Notes: generated from the sequence alone by a model not told the origin. Counted from the first letter of the stretch, positions 43,340-53,376 are shown. The stretch: 64,000 nucleotides of DNA from Actinocrispum wychmicini (GCF_004345645.1 NZ_SLWS01000002.1:1240001-1304000); one strand, 5' to 3'. Translations and numbers: made by a program.

Positions 43340-44629
43340 ATGGGGGCAGCGGCGGTGTCCAAACGTGATCCTTTCCTCGACGTGGTCAGGGTTCTGGCGA
43401 TCATGCTGGTGGTGTTCCAACACTGGCTGGTGCCGGTGCTCGGCTGGACCGGCACCGAGCTGACCACCGGAAACGCCTACGCCACACCGGGTTGGTGGGT
43501 GCTGACGTGGGTCGGCCAGGTGATGCCGTTGGTGTTCTTCGCGGGCGGCGCGGCCAACCTGCTGTCACTGCGGACGCACCGGGCGCGCGGCGGCTCGGAC
43601 CGCGACTGGTTGTCCTCGCGCCTGCACCGGTTGGCGATCCCGTTGCTGCCGTTGATCGCCGTCTGGCTGCTGTTGCCCCGGCTGTTGATGACTTTGGGCG
43701 TGCCCGTGCAGCCGTTGAACGTCGGTGCCGCGGTCGTCGGCCAGCTGCTGTGGTTCATGGCCGTCTACCTCGCCGCGATTCTTTTGACTCCGTTGATGCT
43801 CCGAGCTCACAAAAAGCACGGTCTGAGCGTCTTCATGGTGTTGGTCGGTGTCTCGGTCCTCATCGATCTGGTGAGGTTCGAAGGTTTCGGGATGGCGGGG
43901 TATCTCAATGCGCTGTTCGTCTGGCTGGCTGTGCACCAGCTCGGCTTCCACTACGCGGCGGGCAGGCCGGTGTCGACGCGTGGCGCGGCCACGCTGGCTG
44001 TCGGGGGCTTCGGTGTTACCGCGCTGATGGTCGCGTTTGGACCGTATCCGCTGAGCATGGTCGGCATGCCGGGTGCGCCGGTGTCCAACGCGGGCCCGCC
44101 GACGACGTGCCTGATCGCGCTCGGGGTCGGCCAGATCGGCCTGGTCCTGCTGGCCCGCCCGGTCATCCGGTCCCTCGTGGCCCGGCCGCGGGCCGCGAAG
44201 GTGCTCACGTGGGTGGGTGCCCGGTCGATGAGCCTGTACTTGTGGCACATGTCCGCGATGGTCGCGGTCGCCGGCGTGTGGACGATCGGGTTCGGCTACA
44301 GCACACCCACCCCGGGCAGCCTGGCCTGGTTCGCCGTGTTGCCGTTGTGGATCGGGTCGTGTGCCGGGGTGTTGTTCGGCCTGTTGCGGCTGTTCGGCAG
44401 GTTCGAGGCGAACGCTCCGGACCCACTGACGCTGCGGCCGCCGATGCCGCAGGTCATGCTGGGCACGGTCCTGGTCGCGGCCGGGACGCTGGGCATCGCG
44501 GCCACCGGCTTCACCCCAGGCGGCTCGCTGGTGTCCTCGGGTGCGGCGACGTGGGCCGCGGTCGTCCTCGGTGGACTCGCGGCGGCCCGCTACCGGCTAC
44601 CTGAGATCAGCGTCGTCCGTCAGGCCTAG
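43340..44629 (+). CDS. Acyltransferase-3-family membrane protein
   Basis: 429 residues with about ten transmembrane helices. The first helix motif FLDVVRVLAIMLVVFQHWLV carries the family's conserved Arg and His, and WHMSAMVAVAGVWTI is near the end. Such proteins O-acetylate sugars, lipids or antibiotics. The start is ATG 43340 or GTG 43355. It may be a target of the two-component system just upstream. Confidence 0.8.
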   Translation: MGAAAVSKRDPFLDVVRVLAIMLVVFQHWLVPVLGWTGTELTTGNAYATPGWWVLTWVGQVMPLVFFAGGAANLLSLRTHRARGGSDRDWLSSRLHRLAIPLLPLIAVWLLLPRLLMTLGVPVQPLNVGAAVVGQLLWFMAVYLAAILLTPLMLRAHKKHGLSVFMVLVGVSVLIDLVRFEGFGMAGYLNALFVWLAVHQLGFHYAAGRPVSTRGAATLAVGGFGVTALMVAFGPYPLSMVGMPGAPVSNAGPPTTCLIALGVGQIGLVLLARPVIRSLVARPRAAKVLTWVGARSMSLYLWHMSAMVAVAGVWTIGFGYSTPTPGSLAWFAVLPLWIGSCAGVLFGLLRLFGRFEANAPDPLTLRPPMPQVMLGTVLVAAGTLGIAATGFTPGGSLVSSGAATWAAVVLGGLAAARYRLPEISVVRQA

Positions 44630-44668
44630 GCCTGGACAGGGTGATCGGTTCTCGGCGGACCTGCCCGG

Positions 44669-45550
44669 TCATGGCACCAGGCGGAGCAGCCGGGCGGGGG
44701 TGTCGTGCAGCACGGCGCGCAGGAATCCGGCGCCAAGCTGGTCGTTCGCCTCCGCCCAGCCGGCGATCGCGGCGATCTGGTGGGCGTATTCGTACGGGAT
44801 GTTCGGGAAGTCGGTGCCCAAAGCGATCCGGTCGGCATGGACCGCCAGCCGGGACACGAAGGTGCCGGGCAGCGGCTGACCGAAGTCGACACCGACCATC
44901 GTCGTGTCCAAATGGACGTTCGGATACTGCTCCATCAGGTCGAATGCCAGGTCGTAGTCGGGCATCCCGGCGTGCGCGAGCACCGCGGTGAGCCTTGGGT
45001 GTCGTCGCAGGACCTCGTCGAAGACGTCCAGACCGGTGAACCTGCCCCGTAACGGACCGTGTCCACAGTGGATCACCACGGGCACGCCGGCCTCGGCCAG
45101 CAGTCCCCACGCCGGGTCCAGTTCGAGCGACCGCGGGTCGTACGCACCGATCTGGACGTGCGCCTTCACGCAGCGGGCGCCGTCGTCCAGGGCTTTCGCC
45201 AGGTACTGCTCGACTTCGGGCTCGGGGAACAGGGTCGCGGTCGCAACGGCGCCCGGGGTGCGCGCGGCGAACTCGGCGACCCACTGGTTGAGCCATTCCG
45301 CCATGCCCGGTTTGTGCGGGTATACCAACGGCGCGAAGCCGATGACCCCGAACCCGCGCAGCAGCCGGACACGTTCGTCCTCATCGAACCGGTAGCGGAT
45401 CGGCCAGTCGAAGCCGTAGTTCTCGCGGGCCTTGTCGAAGTACGCCCAGATCTTGCGCAGCACCGACTCCGGCAGGAAGTGCACGTGCAGGTCGACCAGG
45501 CCGGGCAAGCCCAGCCCGGCGACCCACGCCGGCAGTTCCTCGTCGTTCAC
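44669..45550 (-). CDS. Amidohydrolase-2-family metal hydrolase
   Basis: 293 residues from the GTG overlapping the smpB stop (GTGA). TIM-barrel motifs: [42 protein letters not shown] and GTDFPN. A single-metal amidohydrolase or decarboxylase; the substrate is unknown. It is translated with smpB. Confidence 0.82.
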   Translation of the reverse strand: MNDEELPAWVAGLGLPGLVDLHVHFLPESVLRKIWAYFDKARENYGFDWPIRYRFDEDERVRLLRGFGVIGFAPLVYPHKPGMAEWLNQWVAEFAARTPGAVATATLFPEPEVEQYLAKALDDGARCVKAHVQIGAYDPRSLELDPAWGLLAEAGVPVVIHCGHGPLRGRFTGLDVFDEVLRRHPRLTAVLAHAGMPDYDLAFDLMEQYPNVHLDTTMVGVDFGQPLPGTFVSRLAVHADRIALGTDFPNIPYEYAHQIAAIAGWAEANDQLGAGFLRAVLHDTPARLLRLVP

Positions 45551-46029
45551 CAACCGCCCCCGCGCTTGCGGGCACGCCCGGCAGCCCGGGTGATCTCCCG
45601 TTCCGCGTCCCGCTTGGCCAGCGACTGCCGCTTGTCGTACGACTTCTTGCCCTTGGCCAACGCCAGCTCAACCTTGACCTTGCCGTCCTTGAAGTACATC
45701 GACAACGGCACCAGGCTCAGGCCGCTCTCCTTGGTCTTGCCGATCAGCTTGAGGATCTCGTTGCGGTGCAGCAGCAGCTTGCGGCGCCGACGCGGCTCGT
45801 GGTTGGTCCACGTGCCCATCTCGTACTCGGCCACATGCAGCCCACGCAGCCACACCTCGCCGTCGTCGACTGTCGCGAACGAGTCCACCAGCGACGCACG
45901 CCCGAGCCGCAGGCTCTTCACCTCGGTACCGACCAGCACGATCCCGGCCTCATAGGTGTCCAGGATCTCGTAGTCGTGCCGCGCCTTGCGGTTCGACGCG
46001 ATCACTTTCTGACCACGTTCTTTCGCCAT
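45547..46029 (-). CDS. smpB: SsrA-binding protein SmpB
   Basis: 160 residues. [40 protein letters not shown] and the [20 protein letters not shown] stretch are the SmpB signature, with a basic C-terminal tail [20 protein letters not shown] that enters the decoding centre. It delivers tmRNA to stalled ribosomes. Follows ftsX in the usual actinobacterial order. Confidence 0.97.
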   Translation of the reverse strand: MAKERGQKVIASNRKARHDYEILDTYEAGIVLVGTEVKSLRLGRASLVDSFATVDDGEVWLRGLHVAEYEMGTWTNHEPRRRRKLLLHRNEILKLIGKTKESGLSLVPLSMYFKDGKVKVELALAKGKKSYDKRQSLAKRDAEREITRAAGRARKRGGGW

Positions 46030-46058
46030 GGCAAAACCTTACGGCACGTGGCCAGCGG

Positions 46059-46958
46059 TTATGTTCGGACGTAGAGCCGCAGCGTGCTGTACCCGGTGAC
46101 CACGGCGACGAGGATCGCGACCAGCAGCATCCACGGCGAGATCGCCACGATGTCCACGGTGCTCACCCCCGGGATGATCCCGGCCTGGATGGGTTCGGCC
46201 AGCACTTTGTCGATGAACAACAGCTTGCTGCCGATCAGGCCGGCGATCGCCAGGATGGCACCGACCAGCCCGGCCACCACGGCTTCCAGTAGGAACGGAA
46301 GCTGGGTATACCACCGCGTCGCGCCCACCAGGCGCATGATGCCGACTTCCGTCCGCCTCGTGAAGGCGGAGACTTGGATGGTGTTGGTCATCAGCAGGAT
46401 GGCCGCGATCGCCTGGATCGCCGCGACCACGAACGTGGCCGCCTGGATTCCGTTGAGGACACCGAAGAAGCGTTCCAGGAACACCCCCTGGTCCTCGACC
46501 CGGTCGACCCCGGGTTTGCCGGTGAAGGTCTGCACGATGACCGACGCCCGGTCCTGCTCCTTCAGCCGCACGTGGAAGTTCGTCGGCAGCGACTCCTTGC
46601 GGGTCAGCTGCAGCAACTCCGGCTGACCGGCGAAGATCTTCTTGAACCGGTCGTACGCCTCGTCCTGGTTCTCGTACGTGACCCCGGAGACGGCCGGGTC
46701 GCCCTCCAAGGCGCTGCGCAGGCCGGCGCACGGCTGCTGGGTGCAGGTCGTGTCTCCCCAGACCGTCTTGACGAGGTAGACGTTCACCTCCACCTTGTCG
46801 CCGAAGTTGTCCCGCATGTGGTCGATCATGCGGACGACGAGCAGGCCGCCCCCCAGCAGGCCCAGCGAGATCGCGGTGGTCAGGATCATCGCGACGGTCA
46901 TCGTGACGTTGCGCCGAAGGCCGTTGAAGACCTCGGTCAACACGAAACTGAAACGCAT
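46059..46958 (-). CDS. ftsX: Cell division protein FtsX
   Basis: 299 residues: one N-terminal helix (TMTVAMILTTAISLGLLGGG), a periplasmic domain with the VNVYLVKTVWGDTTCTQQPC Cys loop, and three C-terminal helices. With FtsE it forms an ABC-type complex that activates peptidoglycan hydrolases at the septum. It starts 32 bases after ftsE. Confidence 0.95.
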   Translation of the reverse strand: MRFSFVLTEVFNGLRRNVTMTVAMILTTAISLGLLGGGLLVVRMIDHMRDNFGDKVEVNVYLVKTVWGDTTCTQQPCAGLRSALEGDPAVSGVTYENQDEAYDRFKKIFAGQPELLQLTRKESLPTNFHVRLKEQDRASVIVQTFTGKPGVDRVEDQGVFLERFFGVLNGIQAATFVVAAIQAIAAILLMTNTIQVSAFTRRTEVGIMRLVGATRWYTQLPFLLEAVVAGLVGAILAIAGLIGSKLLFIDKVLAEPIQAGIIPGVSTVDIVAISPWMLLVAILVAVVTGYSTLRLYVRT

Positions 46959-46990
46959 CGGGGTGGGGTTCCTCGGTTCGGGGGTTGGGG

Positions 46991-47680
46991 CTATCGGCCG
47001 ACGCCGTACACGCCTCTGGCGTCGTCACGGATGACCCGGCCGAAGGCCAACTCGACCACGCGGCGGCGCATCGAGTCCACGATGGAATGGTCGTGCGTGG
47101 CCATCAGCACGGTCGTGCCTGTGCGGTTGATCCGCTCAAGCAGCAGCATGATGTCCTGGCTGGTGTCGGGGTCCAGGTTTCCGGTCGGCTCGTCGGCGAG
47201 CAGCACCAACGGCCGGTTCACGAACGCGCGCGCGATGGCCACACGCTGCTGCTCGCCACCGGACAGCTCGTGCGGCATCCGGCCGGCCTTGCCGTCCAGG
47301 CCGACCAGCTCGAGCACCTCGGGCACCACCTTCTTGATGGTGTGCGGGGGCTTGCCGATCACCTCGAGGGCGAACGCCACGTTCTCCGCCACGGTCTTGT
47401 TGACCAGCAGCCGGAAGTCCTGGAACACACAGCCGATGGACTGCCGCAGACGGGGGACCCTGCGCCGGGCCATCCTGGTGATGTCGAAGTTGTTGACGTA
47501 GAGCTTGCCCTTGGAGGGCACTTCCTCGCGCAGCAACAGCCGGAGGAAGGTCGACTTCCCGGACCCGGACGGGCCGATCAGGAAGACGAACTCCCCCCTG
47601 TCCATGTCCACCGTGACGTCGTCGAGCGCGGGGCGCGCCGACGTCTTGTAGATCTTGGAAACTTGCTCAAGCCGGATCAC
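46991..47680 (-). CDS. ftsE: Cell division ATP-binding protein FtsE
   Basis: 229 residues, standard length. Walker [10 protein letters not shown] (36-44), Q-loop region [10 protein letters not shown], signature [15 protein letters not shown], Walker [14 protein letters not shown]. The ATPase of the FtsEX complex. Confidence 0.97.
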   Translation of the reverse strand: MIRLEQVSKIYKTSARPALDDVTVDMDRGEFVFLIGPSGSGKSTFLRLLLREEVPSKGKLYVNNFDITRMARRRVPRLRQSIGCVFQDFRLLVNKTVAENVAFALEVIGKPPHTIKKVVPEVLELVGLDGKAGRMPHELSGGEQQRVAIARAFVNRPLVLLADEPTGNLDPDTSQDIMLLLERINRTGTTVLMATHDHSIVDSMRRRVVELAFGRVIRDDARGVYGVGR

Positions 47681-47738
47681 GGTCGGCGAGTCTACCCACG
47701 ACCGTTATCGGGCTGTTGCCTAACCCTCGCTAACACGT

Positions 47739-48842
47739 TCAGTTGGTCCTTCGCCACCGAATTCCGGCTTCCAGGAAACCGTCGATGTCGCCGTCCAGGA
47801 CCGCTGTGGGGTTGCCCACCTCGTGCTCGGTCCGCAGGTCCTTGACCATCTGGTACGGGTGCAGAACGTACGATCGCATCTGGTTTCCCCAGCTGGAGCC
47901 GCCGTCGCCCTTGAGCTCGTCCATCCTGGCCTGCTCCTCCTGGCGTTGCCGCTCGAGCAGTTTGGCCTGCAGGACGACCATTGCCGACGCCTTGTTCTGC
48001 AGCTGGGACCGTTCGTTCTGGCAGGAGACCACGATGCCGGTCGGTATGTGCGTGATGCGTACCGCGGAGTCGGTCGTGTTCACACCCTGGCCGCCGGGTC
48101 CCGACGAGCGGTACACGTCGATCCGCAGTTCCTTCTCGTCGATCTCGACGTGATCGGACTGTTCCACGACCGGCACGACTTCGACGCCGGCGAACGACGT
48201 CTGCCGGCGGCCCTGGTTGTCGAACGGGGAAATCCGGACAAGTCGGTGCGTACCTTGCTCAACGGACAGCGTGCCGTACGCGTAGGGCGCGGCGACCTTG
48301 AACGTGGCCGACTTGATGCCCGCTTCCTCCGCATAGGACGTGTCGAAGACCTCGGTGGAGTACCCGTGCCGCTCCGCCCACCGCATGTACATCCGCAGGA
48401 GCATCTCGGCGAAGTCGGCGGCGTCCACACCACCTGCTTCGGAACGGATGGTGACCAGGGCGTCACGCTCGTCGTACTCACCGGACAACAGGGTCCGCAC
48501 CTCGAGGATGGCGACTTCGGACCGCAGCCGGGCGCGCTCGGAGTCCGCCTCGGCCAGGCTGCCCTCGTCGCCCTCGTCCTCGGCGAGCTCGTAGAGCACC
48601 GGCAGGTCGTCGAGGCGTTGCCGCAGCTCAGCGAGGCGACGCAGCTCAGCCTGCTTGTGCGACAGCTGGCTGGTCACCCGCTGGCCCTGCTCGGGGTCGT
48701 CCCACAGGGTGGGGCTCGCGGCCTGCTGCTCCAGCTCGGCCACCTGAGCGCGCAGCGCATCGAGATCTGTCACCGCCTCGATGCTGTGCAACGTGGCGGA
48801 GAGATCGTTCAGGTCAGCTGCGACGTCCGGGTTCACGGCCAA
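47739..48842 (-). CDS. prfB: Peptide chain release factor 2
   Basis: 367 residues. The SPF-type motif in [20 protein letters not shown] and the GGQ loop in [20 protein letters not shown] define RF2, which releases peptides at UGA and UAA. The frame is continuous from [20 protein letters not shown]: there is no programmed +1 frameshift with an internal UGA, unlike E. coli prfB. Divided from ftsE by a short gap. Confidence 0.97.
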   Translation of the reverse strand: MAVNPDVAADLNDLSATLHSIEAVTDLDALRAQVAELEQQAASPTLWDDPEQGQRVTSQLSHKQAELRRLAELRQRLDDLPVLYELAEDEGDEGSLAEADSERARLRSEVAILEVRTLLSGEYDERDALVTIRSEAGGVDAADFAEMLLRMYMRWAERHGYSTEVFDTSYAEEAGIKSATFKVAAPYAYGTLSVEQGTHRLVRISPFDNQGRRQTSFAGVEVVPVVEQSDHVEIDEKELRIDVYRSSGPGGQGVNTTDSAVRITHIPTGIVVSCQNERSQLQNKASAMVVLQAKLLERQRQEEQARMDELKGDGGSSWGNQMRSYVLHPYQMVKDLRTEHEVGNPTAVLDGDIDGFLEAGIRWRRTN

Positions 48843-48911
48843 GAAGGTTACGTCAGACCGTGCGCCGGTGTGTTGCCGGTCGGTCGAAACACAACCGACC
48901 GGCGGTGGGTT

Positions 48912-49412
48912 TCAGTCTTTCGGGACGGCGTCGAGCAGTTTCAGAGCGGCCCTGGCCCGGGCCACCGCGAACTCGCCGATCGCCTTCGCGTAGTTGTCGT
49001 CGGTGTTCTTGACCGCGTTGCGGGCCTCCTCCAGCTCGGCGTTGTACGCCGTGCGGGCGGAGTCCACCAGCGCCACGCGCTGCTTGGCGGTCAAGTTGCT
49101 GGCGTGCACCAGGCGGAGGATCAGCGGGCTGCGCAGGTGGTCTGGACCAGGCTCTGAGGCAAGCCACGTCTTGAATGCCTTCTTGCCGGCCGCCGTGATC
49201 AGGTACTGCTGGCTGGACCGCGGACCCTGCTTGCCGAGCCGGACGAGTCCGGAGTCCGCCAGTGCGGGAAGCTCGCGGTAGACCTGGCTGCGCGTGACGC
49301 TGAAGAACGCGCCAAAGCGCTCACGGGCCACCGCGACCAGCTGGCCACCCGTCTTCGGGCCGTCATGGAGCAAGCCGAGCAGAGCCGCGGCTGTTGCGTT
49401 CAGTTCAGACAC
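48912..49412 (-). CDS. PadR-family regulator
   Basis: 166 residues from GTG 49412. ATAAALLGLLHDGPKTGGQL and FSVTRSQVYRELPALADSGL form the PadR winged HTH. The C-terminal helical part (NAELEEARNAVKNTDDNYAK) dimerises. Target unknown. Confidence 0.8.
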   Translation of the reverse strand: MSELNATAAALLGLLHDGPKTGGQLVAVARERFGAFFSVTRSQVYRELPALADSGLVRLGKQGPRSSQQYLITAAGKKAFKTWLASEPGPDHLRSPLILRLVHASNLTAKQRVALVDSARTAYNAELEEARNAVKNTDDNYAKAIGEFAVARARAALKLLDAVPKD

Positions 49413-49514
49413 GTAACCACCGTGCCATGAATTTCGCTCGCTGTCCACAATGGGCAGGCAAAGTGTCCACTGTGGCTACTCGTCACCCGGATGTCGCAAC
49501 TACACCCGATTGGC

Positions 49515-50612
49515 TCAGTACCCCTTCTGCCGTACCCACTCCGACCAGGCACGGAGCCATTCGTCCTGCCCGGTCATCAGCTCCGCGTGCCAGCGTCGCA
49601 ACGAGTCATCGTGCGGCAGAGAACTTCTTTCCTGGTGTGCGAACGGGTCGGGCGTCCAGGTGCGTTGGGACGCCCAGACGGTCCGCCAGCTCTCCTGCGC
49701 GGGCCGGGAGAGCAGTTCGGTCCGCATCCCGGTCCAGTACAGGAGAGTCTCGGTGACCGCCGCGTCGCGGAGTCGTCGGTTGGCGAACCAACTGGCTTTC
49801 TCCTGCAAACGGCCCAACTGGTTCACCAGAATGGTCACGGCCTCATTAGCGTCCTGTCTGGACTGATCGGCCAGGTGCATCTGCGCCCGTACGGCGGCTT
49901 CCCAGAGTTCGCCCTGCTTACGACCATTGGCCCGGAGCCGCGGCGGACGCCCTTCCCGCGCCGCCGCCTCCAGTTGGGCACTGCGGGCGAGCGTCACGTC
50001 GATCAGGGACCGGTGCGCGGTGGCGACATCGAACGGTCGCTCCATGATGGGCATTGTCGGCGGGTTGGCGCGCAGGTCCCTTAGGTACTCCCGGCGGCCC
50101 CGCAGGAACGATTCGAGGTTTGGGACGGCCACCAGGTGGGTAGCGGCCAACTCCCACTCGCGGGCGACCACGATGATGTCCGAATCCCGGTGCCAGCACC
50201 GCGCGGCCCACATCTTTCGTCGGGTCCGCAGCAGCGACGCGGGCCGGGGCGTCCCGTTCACGACCACATGGGCCGGTACCGGGTCGCCACCCACCGGTCC
50301 GGCATCGTCCATGCTGTCCAGCAGGTTCTCCAGGAACCAGCGGAGGTCCGGCGGTGTGGGCCGACTGTCGCGCCACCGCGCCGTGTGCACCTGGACCAAT
50401 GGCCCACTCGGACGCATCAGGTCGCCGTAAGCCAGTCCGACACTTTCCACGACGCCGTCATGGATCTCCGCCTCACCGAGTAAGCGCGGCTGTGGCGCGG
50501 GCTCGGCCATGCCCAGTAACGGCAACGAGCACGCCCGAACGAGCCGCTCATACTCCGCCTCCTGCCGGGAAAGCAGAGCCTCCATCTCCGGTGAAGGGGG
50601 CACGAGCTCCAT
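49515..50612 (-). CDS. Unknown cytoplasmic protein
   Basis: 365 residues from ATG 50612; a longer frame begins at 50648. Charged and helical, no transmembrane segment: LLSRQEAEYERLVRACSLPL at the start, the central RRKMWAARCWHRDSDIIVVA, and DPFAHQERSSLPHDDSLRRW near the end. It looks like a conserved actinobacterial hypothetical. No motif recognised. Confidence 0.65.
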   Translation of the reverse strand: MELVPPSPEMEALLSRQEAEYERLVRACSLPLLGMAEPAPQPRLLGEAEIHDGVVESVGLAYGDLMRPSGPLVQVHTARWRDSRPTPPDLRWFLENLLDSMDDAGPVGGDPVPAHVVVNGTPRPASLLRTRRKMWAARCWHRDSDIIVVAREWELAATHLVAVPNLESFLRGRREYLRDLRANPPTMPIMERPFDVATAHRSLIDVTLARSAQLEAAAREGRPPRLRANGRKQGELWEAAVRAQMHLADQSRQDANEAVTILVNQLGRLQEKASWFANRRLRDAAVTETLLYWTGMRTELLSRPAQESWRTVWASQRTWTPDPFAHQERSSLPHDDSLRRWHAELMTGQDEWLRAWSEWVRQKGY

Positions 50613-51340
50613 GTGCCCAGTGTGCCAGCTCCGCCACGAACCGAACACGCTCCCGCGCCGTCCGGCGGCAGATCATCGACCAGCGGCCAACAACGACTAC
50701 ACCCAGTGGCGATCAGTAACGCAAACAAACCCACCCCCAGTCCAAAATAGACCCAACTGGTCCAGTCCACCCCACCCCACCACCCCAAACCCCCAACCCC
50801 CAAAAAAACCAGAAAAAGCCAGAGGCCCGACAGAGACGCGAAGAGAAGGACCAAAGAGACAGGAGAGCACGCACAGGCGACACGCACAGAAGAAGCGAGA
50901 GGAGGCAGGAGGGCCGAGAGGACAGACAAGTCCGAGGAGGAAGAAGGGAGGTGCAGGACGGAGGGAGCGGAGAAGAAGGGTCGGGAAGAAGAAGGCACGA
51001 AGAAGGCGGGAAGAGGAAGACGGGAGGACGAGGGGGAAGAAGGAGGACCAAGAGGTGAGAGGGCACGAGGACACAGGAGAGGAAGGACAGAGGAGAGACG
51101 AAAGGAAGGAGGAACGAGGAAGGAGGTCTTTGTGAGCAAGCCGAGCGAGGCGCCAAAGGCGCCCGTAGGGGAGCTGTAGCAAGCGAGGCGCCAAGTGGGC
51201 ATTGACTGAAGCAGCGCGCCGTAGGCGACCTGGGGTTTGAGGAAGCCGAGCGCGAACCAAAGCGCCGCAGGCGCACGCAGGTTTGTAGCAAGCCAAGCGC
51301 AGCGCGGCAGGCGTACGCGGGTGTAGCAAGCCGAGCGCGA
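50613..51340. other. Gene-free, strand-asymmetric low-complexity region
   Basis: 50700-50820 is C/A-rich on the plus strand (runs such as CCCCAAACCCCCAACCCCC). 50820-51130 is almost pure purine with hardly any T. 51130-51340 holds degenerate repeats around GTAGCAAGCCGAGCGCGAAG and GGCGCCGTAGGCGC. Long open frames on the minus strand here follow from the missing A on that strand and show no protein family. Confidence 0.7.
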
Positions 51341-51372
51341 AGCGAGGCGCCGTAGGCGCACGTGGGGGGTTT

Positions 51373-51442
51373 GGGGGGCTCGGCCCCCCAAAATGAAGCG
51401 AAGCGGACCCGGGAAGGTGCCAAAGCACCGACCAGGGTCCGC
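51373..51442 (-). terminator. Paired hairpins after initiator tRNA copy 1
   Basis: On the minus strand, GCGGACCC...GGGTCCGC (51403-51442) with inner GGTGC/GCACC forms a long hairpin 9 bases after the tRNA, followed by TTCGCTTCATTTT and then the GGGGGGC-GCCCCCC hairpin (51373-51389). Confidence 0.6.
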
Positions 51443-51451
51443 CCATCCGCG

Positions 51452-51525
51452 TAGCGGGGACAGGATTTGAACCTGCGACCTCTGGGTTATGAGCCCAGCG
51501 AGCTACCGAGCTGCTCCACCCCGCG
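51452..51525 (-). tRNA. tRNA-fMet (CAT), initiator, copy 1
   Basis: 74 bases; acceptor CGCGGGG begins with an unpaired C1 (opposite T72), and the anticodon stem GGGCTCATAACCC has the three G:C pairs that mark initiators. T-stem GCAGG/CCTGT. CCA not encoded. Confidence 0.95.
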
Positions 51526-51638
51526 TTGTGTTTTGAACTCTACATGGTCGGTCACGGGGTTTTCGCGGGGGGTGCCTTGGCAGGAAAGGTGGGGTCCGTG
51601 GCATTGCGGTCACTGGGTGTCGGCGTGACCATGGAGGC

Positions 51639-52580
51639 ATGCCGAAGCTGGTGCTGATGCCCGTTTTCGACGGGTTCCAGACGCTTGATCTGACCGGCCC
51701 GCTGGAGGTCTTCGCGGGCGCGACCCGGCATGTCGGCAACGACTACTACTCGGTGGTGACGGCGTCTGTGGGCGGCGGGCCGGTCCGCAGCCACAGCGGC
51801 CTCACTATCGTTCCGGACATCGATCTCGCGGCGGTGTCGGAGGCGCACACGATCGTCGTGCCCGGCGGCACGGGCACCCATGCTCCGCTTCCGAAGCTGG
51901 TCGACTGGCTGCGGGTGAACGCTCCGCTGGCCGTCCGGATCGTTTCGGTCTGCAGTGGAGCGTTCCTGTTGGCCGAGGCGGGGCTGCTCGACGGCCGCCG
52001 GGCCACTACGCACTGGTCCGTGTGCGACATGCTGGCGAAGATGTTCCCGGACGTCGAGGTCGATCCCGAGCCGATCTTCGTCAGGGACGGCAACGTGGCG
52101 ACATCGGCGGGTGTCACCAGCGGCATTGATCTGGCGTTGGCGTTGGTGGAGGAGGATCTCGGCCGGGATGTGGCCCTGCTCATCGCCCGCCATCTGGTGA
52201 TGTATCTCCGCCGGCCGGGCAACCAGACCCAGTTCAGCGCGCAGCTGACCGCGCAGGCCGCGGAACGCCGTCCGCTGCGGGAGGTTCAGCAGTGGATCTC
52301 CGAGCATCCGTCGGCGAAGTTGTCGGTCGAGGCACTCGCGGCTCGGGCGAACCTGTCGCCGCGCCAGTTCGCCCGGGTTTTCACCGCGGAGACCGGAATG
52401 ACGCCGGGCCGCTATGTGGACCGCGTCCGCCTGGAGGCGGCCCGGCGGCAACTGGAGGACACGGAGGCCGGTATCACGAAGATCGCCAAAACCTGCGGTT
52501 ACGGCACTCCGGAGTCGATGCGCCGGGCATTCGTCAGGGTGCTCGGTGTGTCCCCGGCGGAGTACCGCCGCCGATTCTGA
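51639..52580 (+). CDS. GlxA-family regulator: DJ-1 domain plus AraC HTH
   Basis: 313 residues. The N-terminal DJ-1/PfpI-like domain has FDGFQTLDLTGPLEVF, VVPGGTGTH and the nucleophile-elbow Cys in IVSVCSGAFLLAEAG. The C-terminal AraC double HTH has LSVEALAARANLSPRQFARV and YGTPESMRRAFVRVLGVSPA. Such regulators sense small molecules and often control the neighbouring DJ-1 enzyme, encoded 21 bases downstream. Confidence 0.92.
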   Translation: MPKLVLMPVFDGFQTLDLTGPLEVFAGATRHVGNDYYSVVTASVGGGPVRSHSGLTIVPDIDLAAVSEAHTIVVPGGTGTHAPLPKLVDWLRVNAPLAVRIVSVCSGAFLLAEAGLLDGRRATTHWSVCDMLAKMFPDVEVDPEPIFVRDGNVATSAGVTSGIDLALALVEEDLGRDVALLIARHLVMYLRRPGNQTQFSAQLTAQAAERRPLREVQQWISEHPSAKLSVEALAARANLSPRQFARVFTAETGMTPGRYVDRVRLEAARRQLEDTEAGITKIAKTCGYGTPESMRRAFVRVLGVSPAEYRRRF

Positions 52581-52601
52581 CAGTGCGACAAGGGAGGAAA
52601 G

Positions 52602-53219
52602 ATGAAAATAGCGATCCTCATCTTCGACCGGTTCACCGCCCTGGACGCGGTCGGCCCGTACGAGGTCCTCAGCTGGCTGCCCAACGCCGACCTGGTCTTT
52701 GTCGGCGAGCGAAAAGGCCCGGTCCGTGCACACACCGACCGCTTGGCCATTTCGGCCGACGCGACCTTCGACGAAGTCCCTGAAGCCGACATCCTGGTGA
52801 TTCCCGGCGGCCCCGGCCAGCAGGCCCTGATGGAAGACAGCCCGACGCACGAGTGGATCCGAGCGGTCGACAGCACCTCGACCTGGACAACCACGGTCTG
52901 CACAGGCTCGTTGATCCTGGCGGCCACCGGCCTGCTGAAAGACCGAAAAGCCACGACCCACTGGCACCGCCTGGACCAACTGGCCACCTACGGCGCGATC
53001 CCCACATCGGAACGAGTGGTCTTCGACGACAAGTACGTCACCGCGGCCGGAGTCTCTGCCGGAATAGACATGGCCCTAACCCTGACAGCAAAAACAGCCG
53101 GAGAAACCCTAGCCCAAAAAATCCAACTACTAATAGAATACGACCCCCAACCCCCCTTCAAAGCCGGCCACCCCAAAACCGCCCCCCAAGAAATCCTAAA
53201 CGCCCTCCTAACCCCCTAA
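52602..53219 (+). CDS. DJ-1/PfpI-family protein
   Basis: 205 residues, GGGAGGAAAG before the ATG. FDRFTALDAVGPYEVLSWLP, ILVIPGGPGQ and the Cys elbow TTVCTGSLILAATGLL followed by KATTHWHRLD match isonitrile-hydratase-like DJ-1 proteins. The last 150 bases are A/C-rich with CTA, AAA and ATA codons, quite unlike the rest of the gene. Probably controlled by the GlxA-type regulator upstream. Confidence 0.88.
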   Translation: MKIAILIFDRFTALDAVGPYEVLSWLPNADLVFVGERKGPVRAHTDRLAISADATFDEVPEADILVIPGGPGQQALMEDSPTHEWIRAVDSTSTWTTTVCTGSLILAATGLLKDRKATTHWHRLDQLATYGAIPTSERVVFDDKYVTAAGVSAGIDMALTLTAKTAGETLAQKIQLLIEYDPQPPFKAGHPKTAPQEILNALLTP

Positions 53220-53297
53220 CCCAAAAGGAAAGGAGAAGCGGAGTCTTTTAATACCCCAAGCGGTTAGCGAGGCGCCGAAGGCGCACGTGGGGGGTTT

Positions 53298-53367
53298 GGG
53301 GGGCTCGGCCCCCCAAAATGAAGCGAAGCGGACCCGGGAAGGTGTCTCAACACCGACCAGGGTCCGC
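53298..53367 (-). terminator. Paired hairpins after initiator tRNA copy 2
   Basis: Same architecture as after copy 1: GCGGACCC (53328-53335) with GGGTCCGC (53360-53367), inner GGTGT/ACACC, then the GGGGGGC-GCCCCCC hairpin (53298-53314). Confidence 0.6.
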
Positions 53368-53376
53368 CCATCCGCG

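Larger units (their letters stand above)
51341..51531. repeat. 191-bp direct repeat, copy A, with initiator tRNA
   Basis: Nearly identical to 53266-53456. The few differences include paired changes that keep the hairpin (GGTGC/GCACC here, GGTGT/ACACC in copy B) and the tRNA T-stem intact. Confidence 0.9.

Noticed and set aside
47739..48842. Programmed frameshift in prfB
   Set aside because: The reading frame is continuous from the start; no internal UGA with a slippery site is present near the 5' end.
50417..51446. Long minus-strand open frames in the purine-rich region
   Set aside because: They stay open because A is nearly absent from that strand. They encode Leu/Ser/Pro/Phe-rich low-complexity sequence that continues into the tRNA-flanking repeats.
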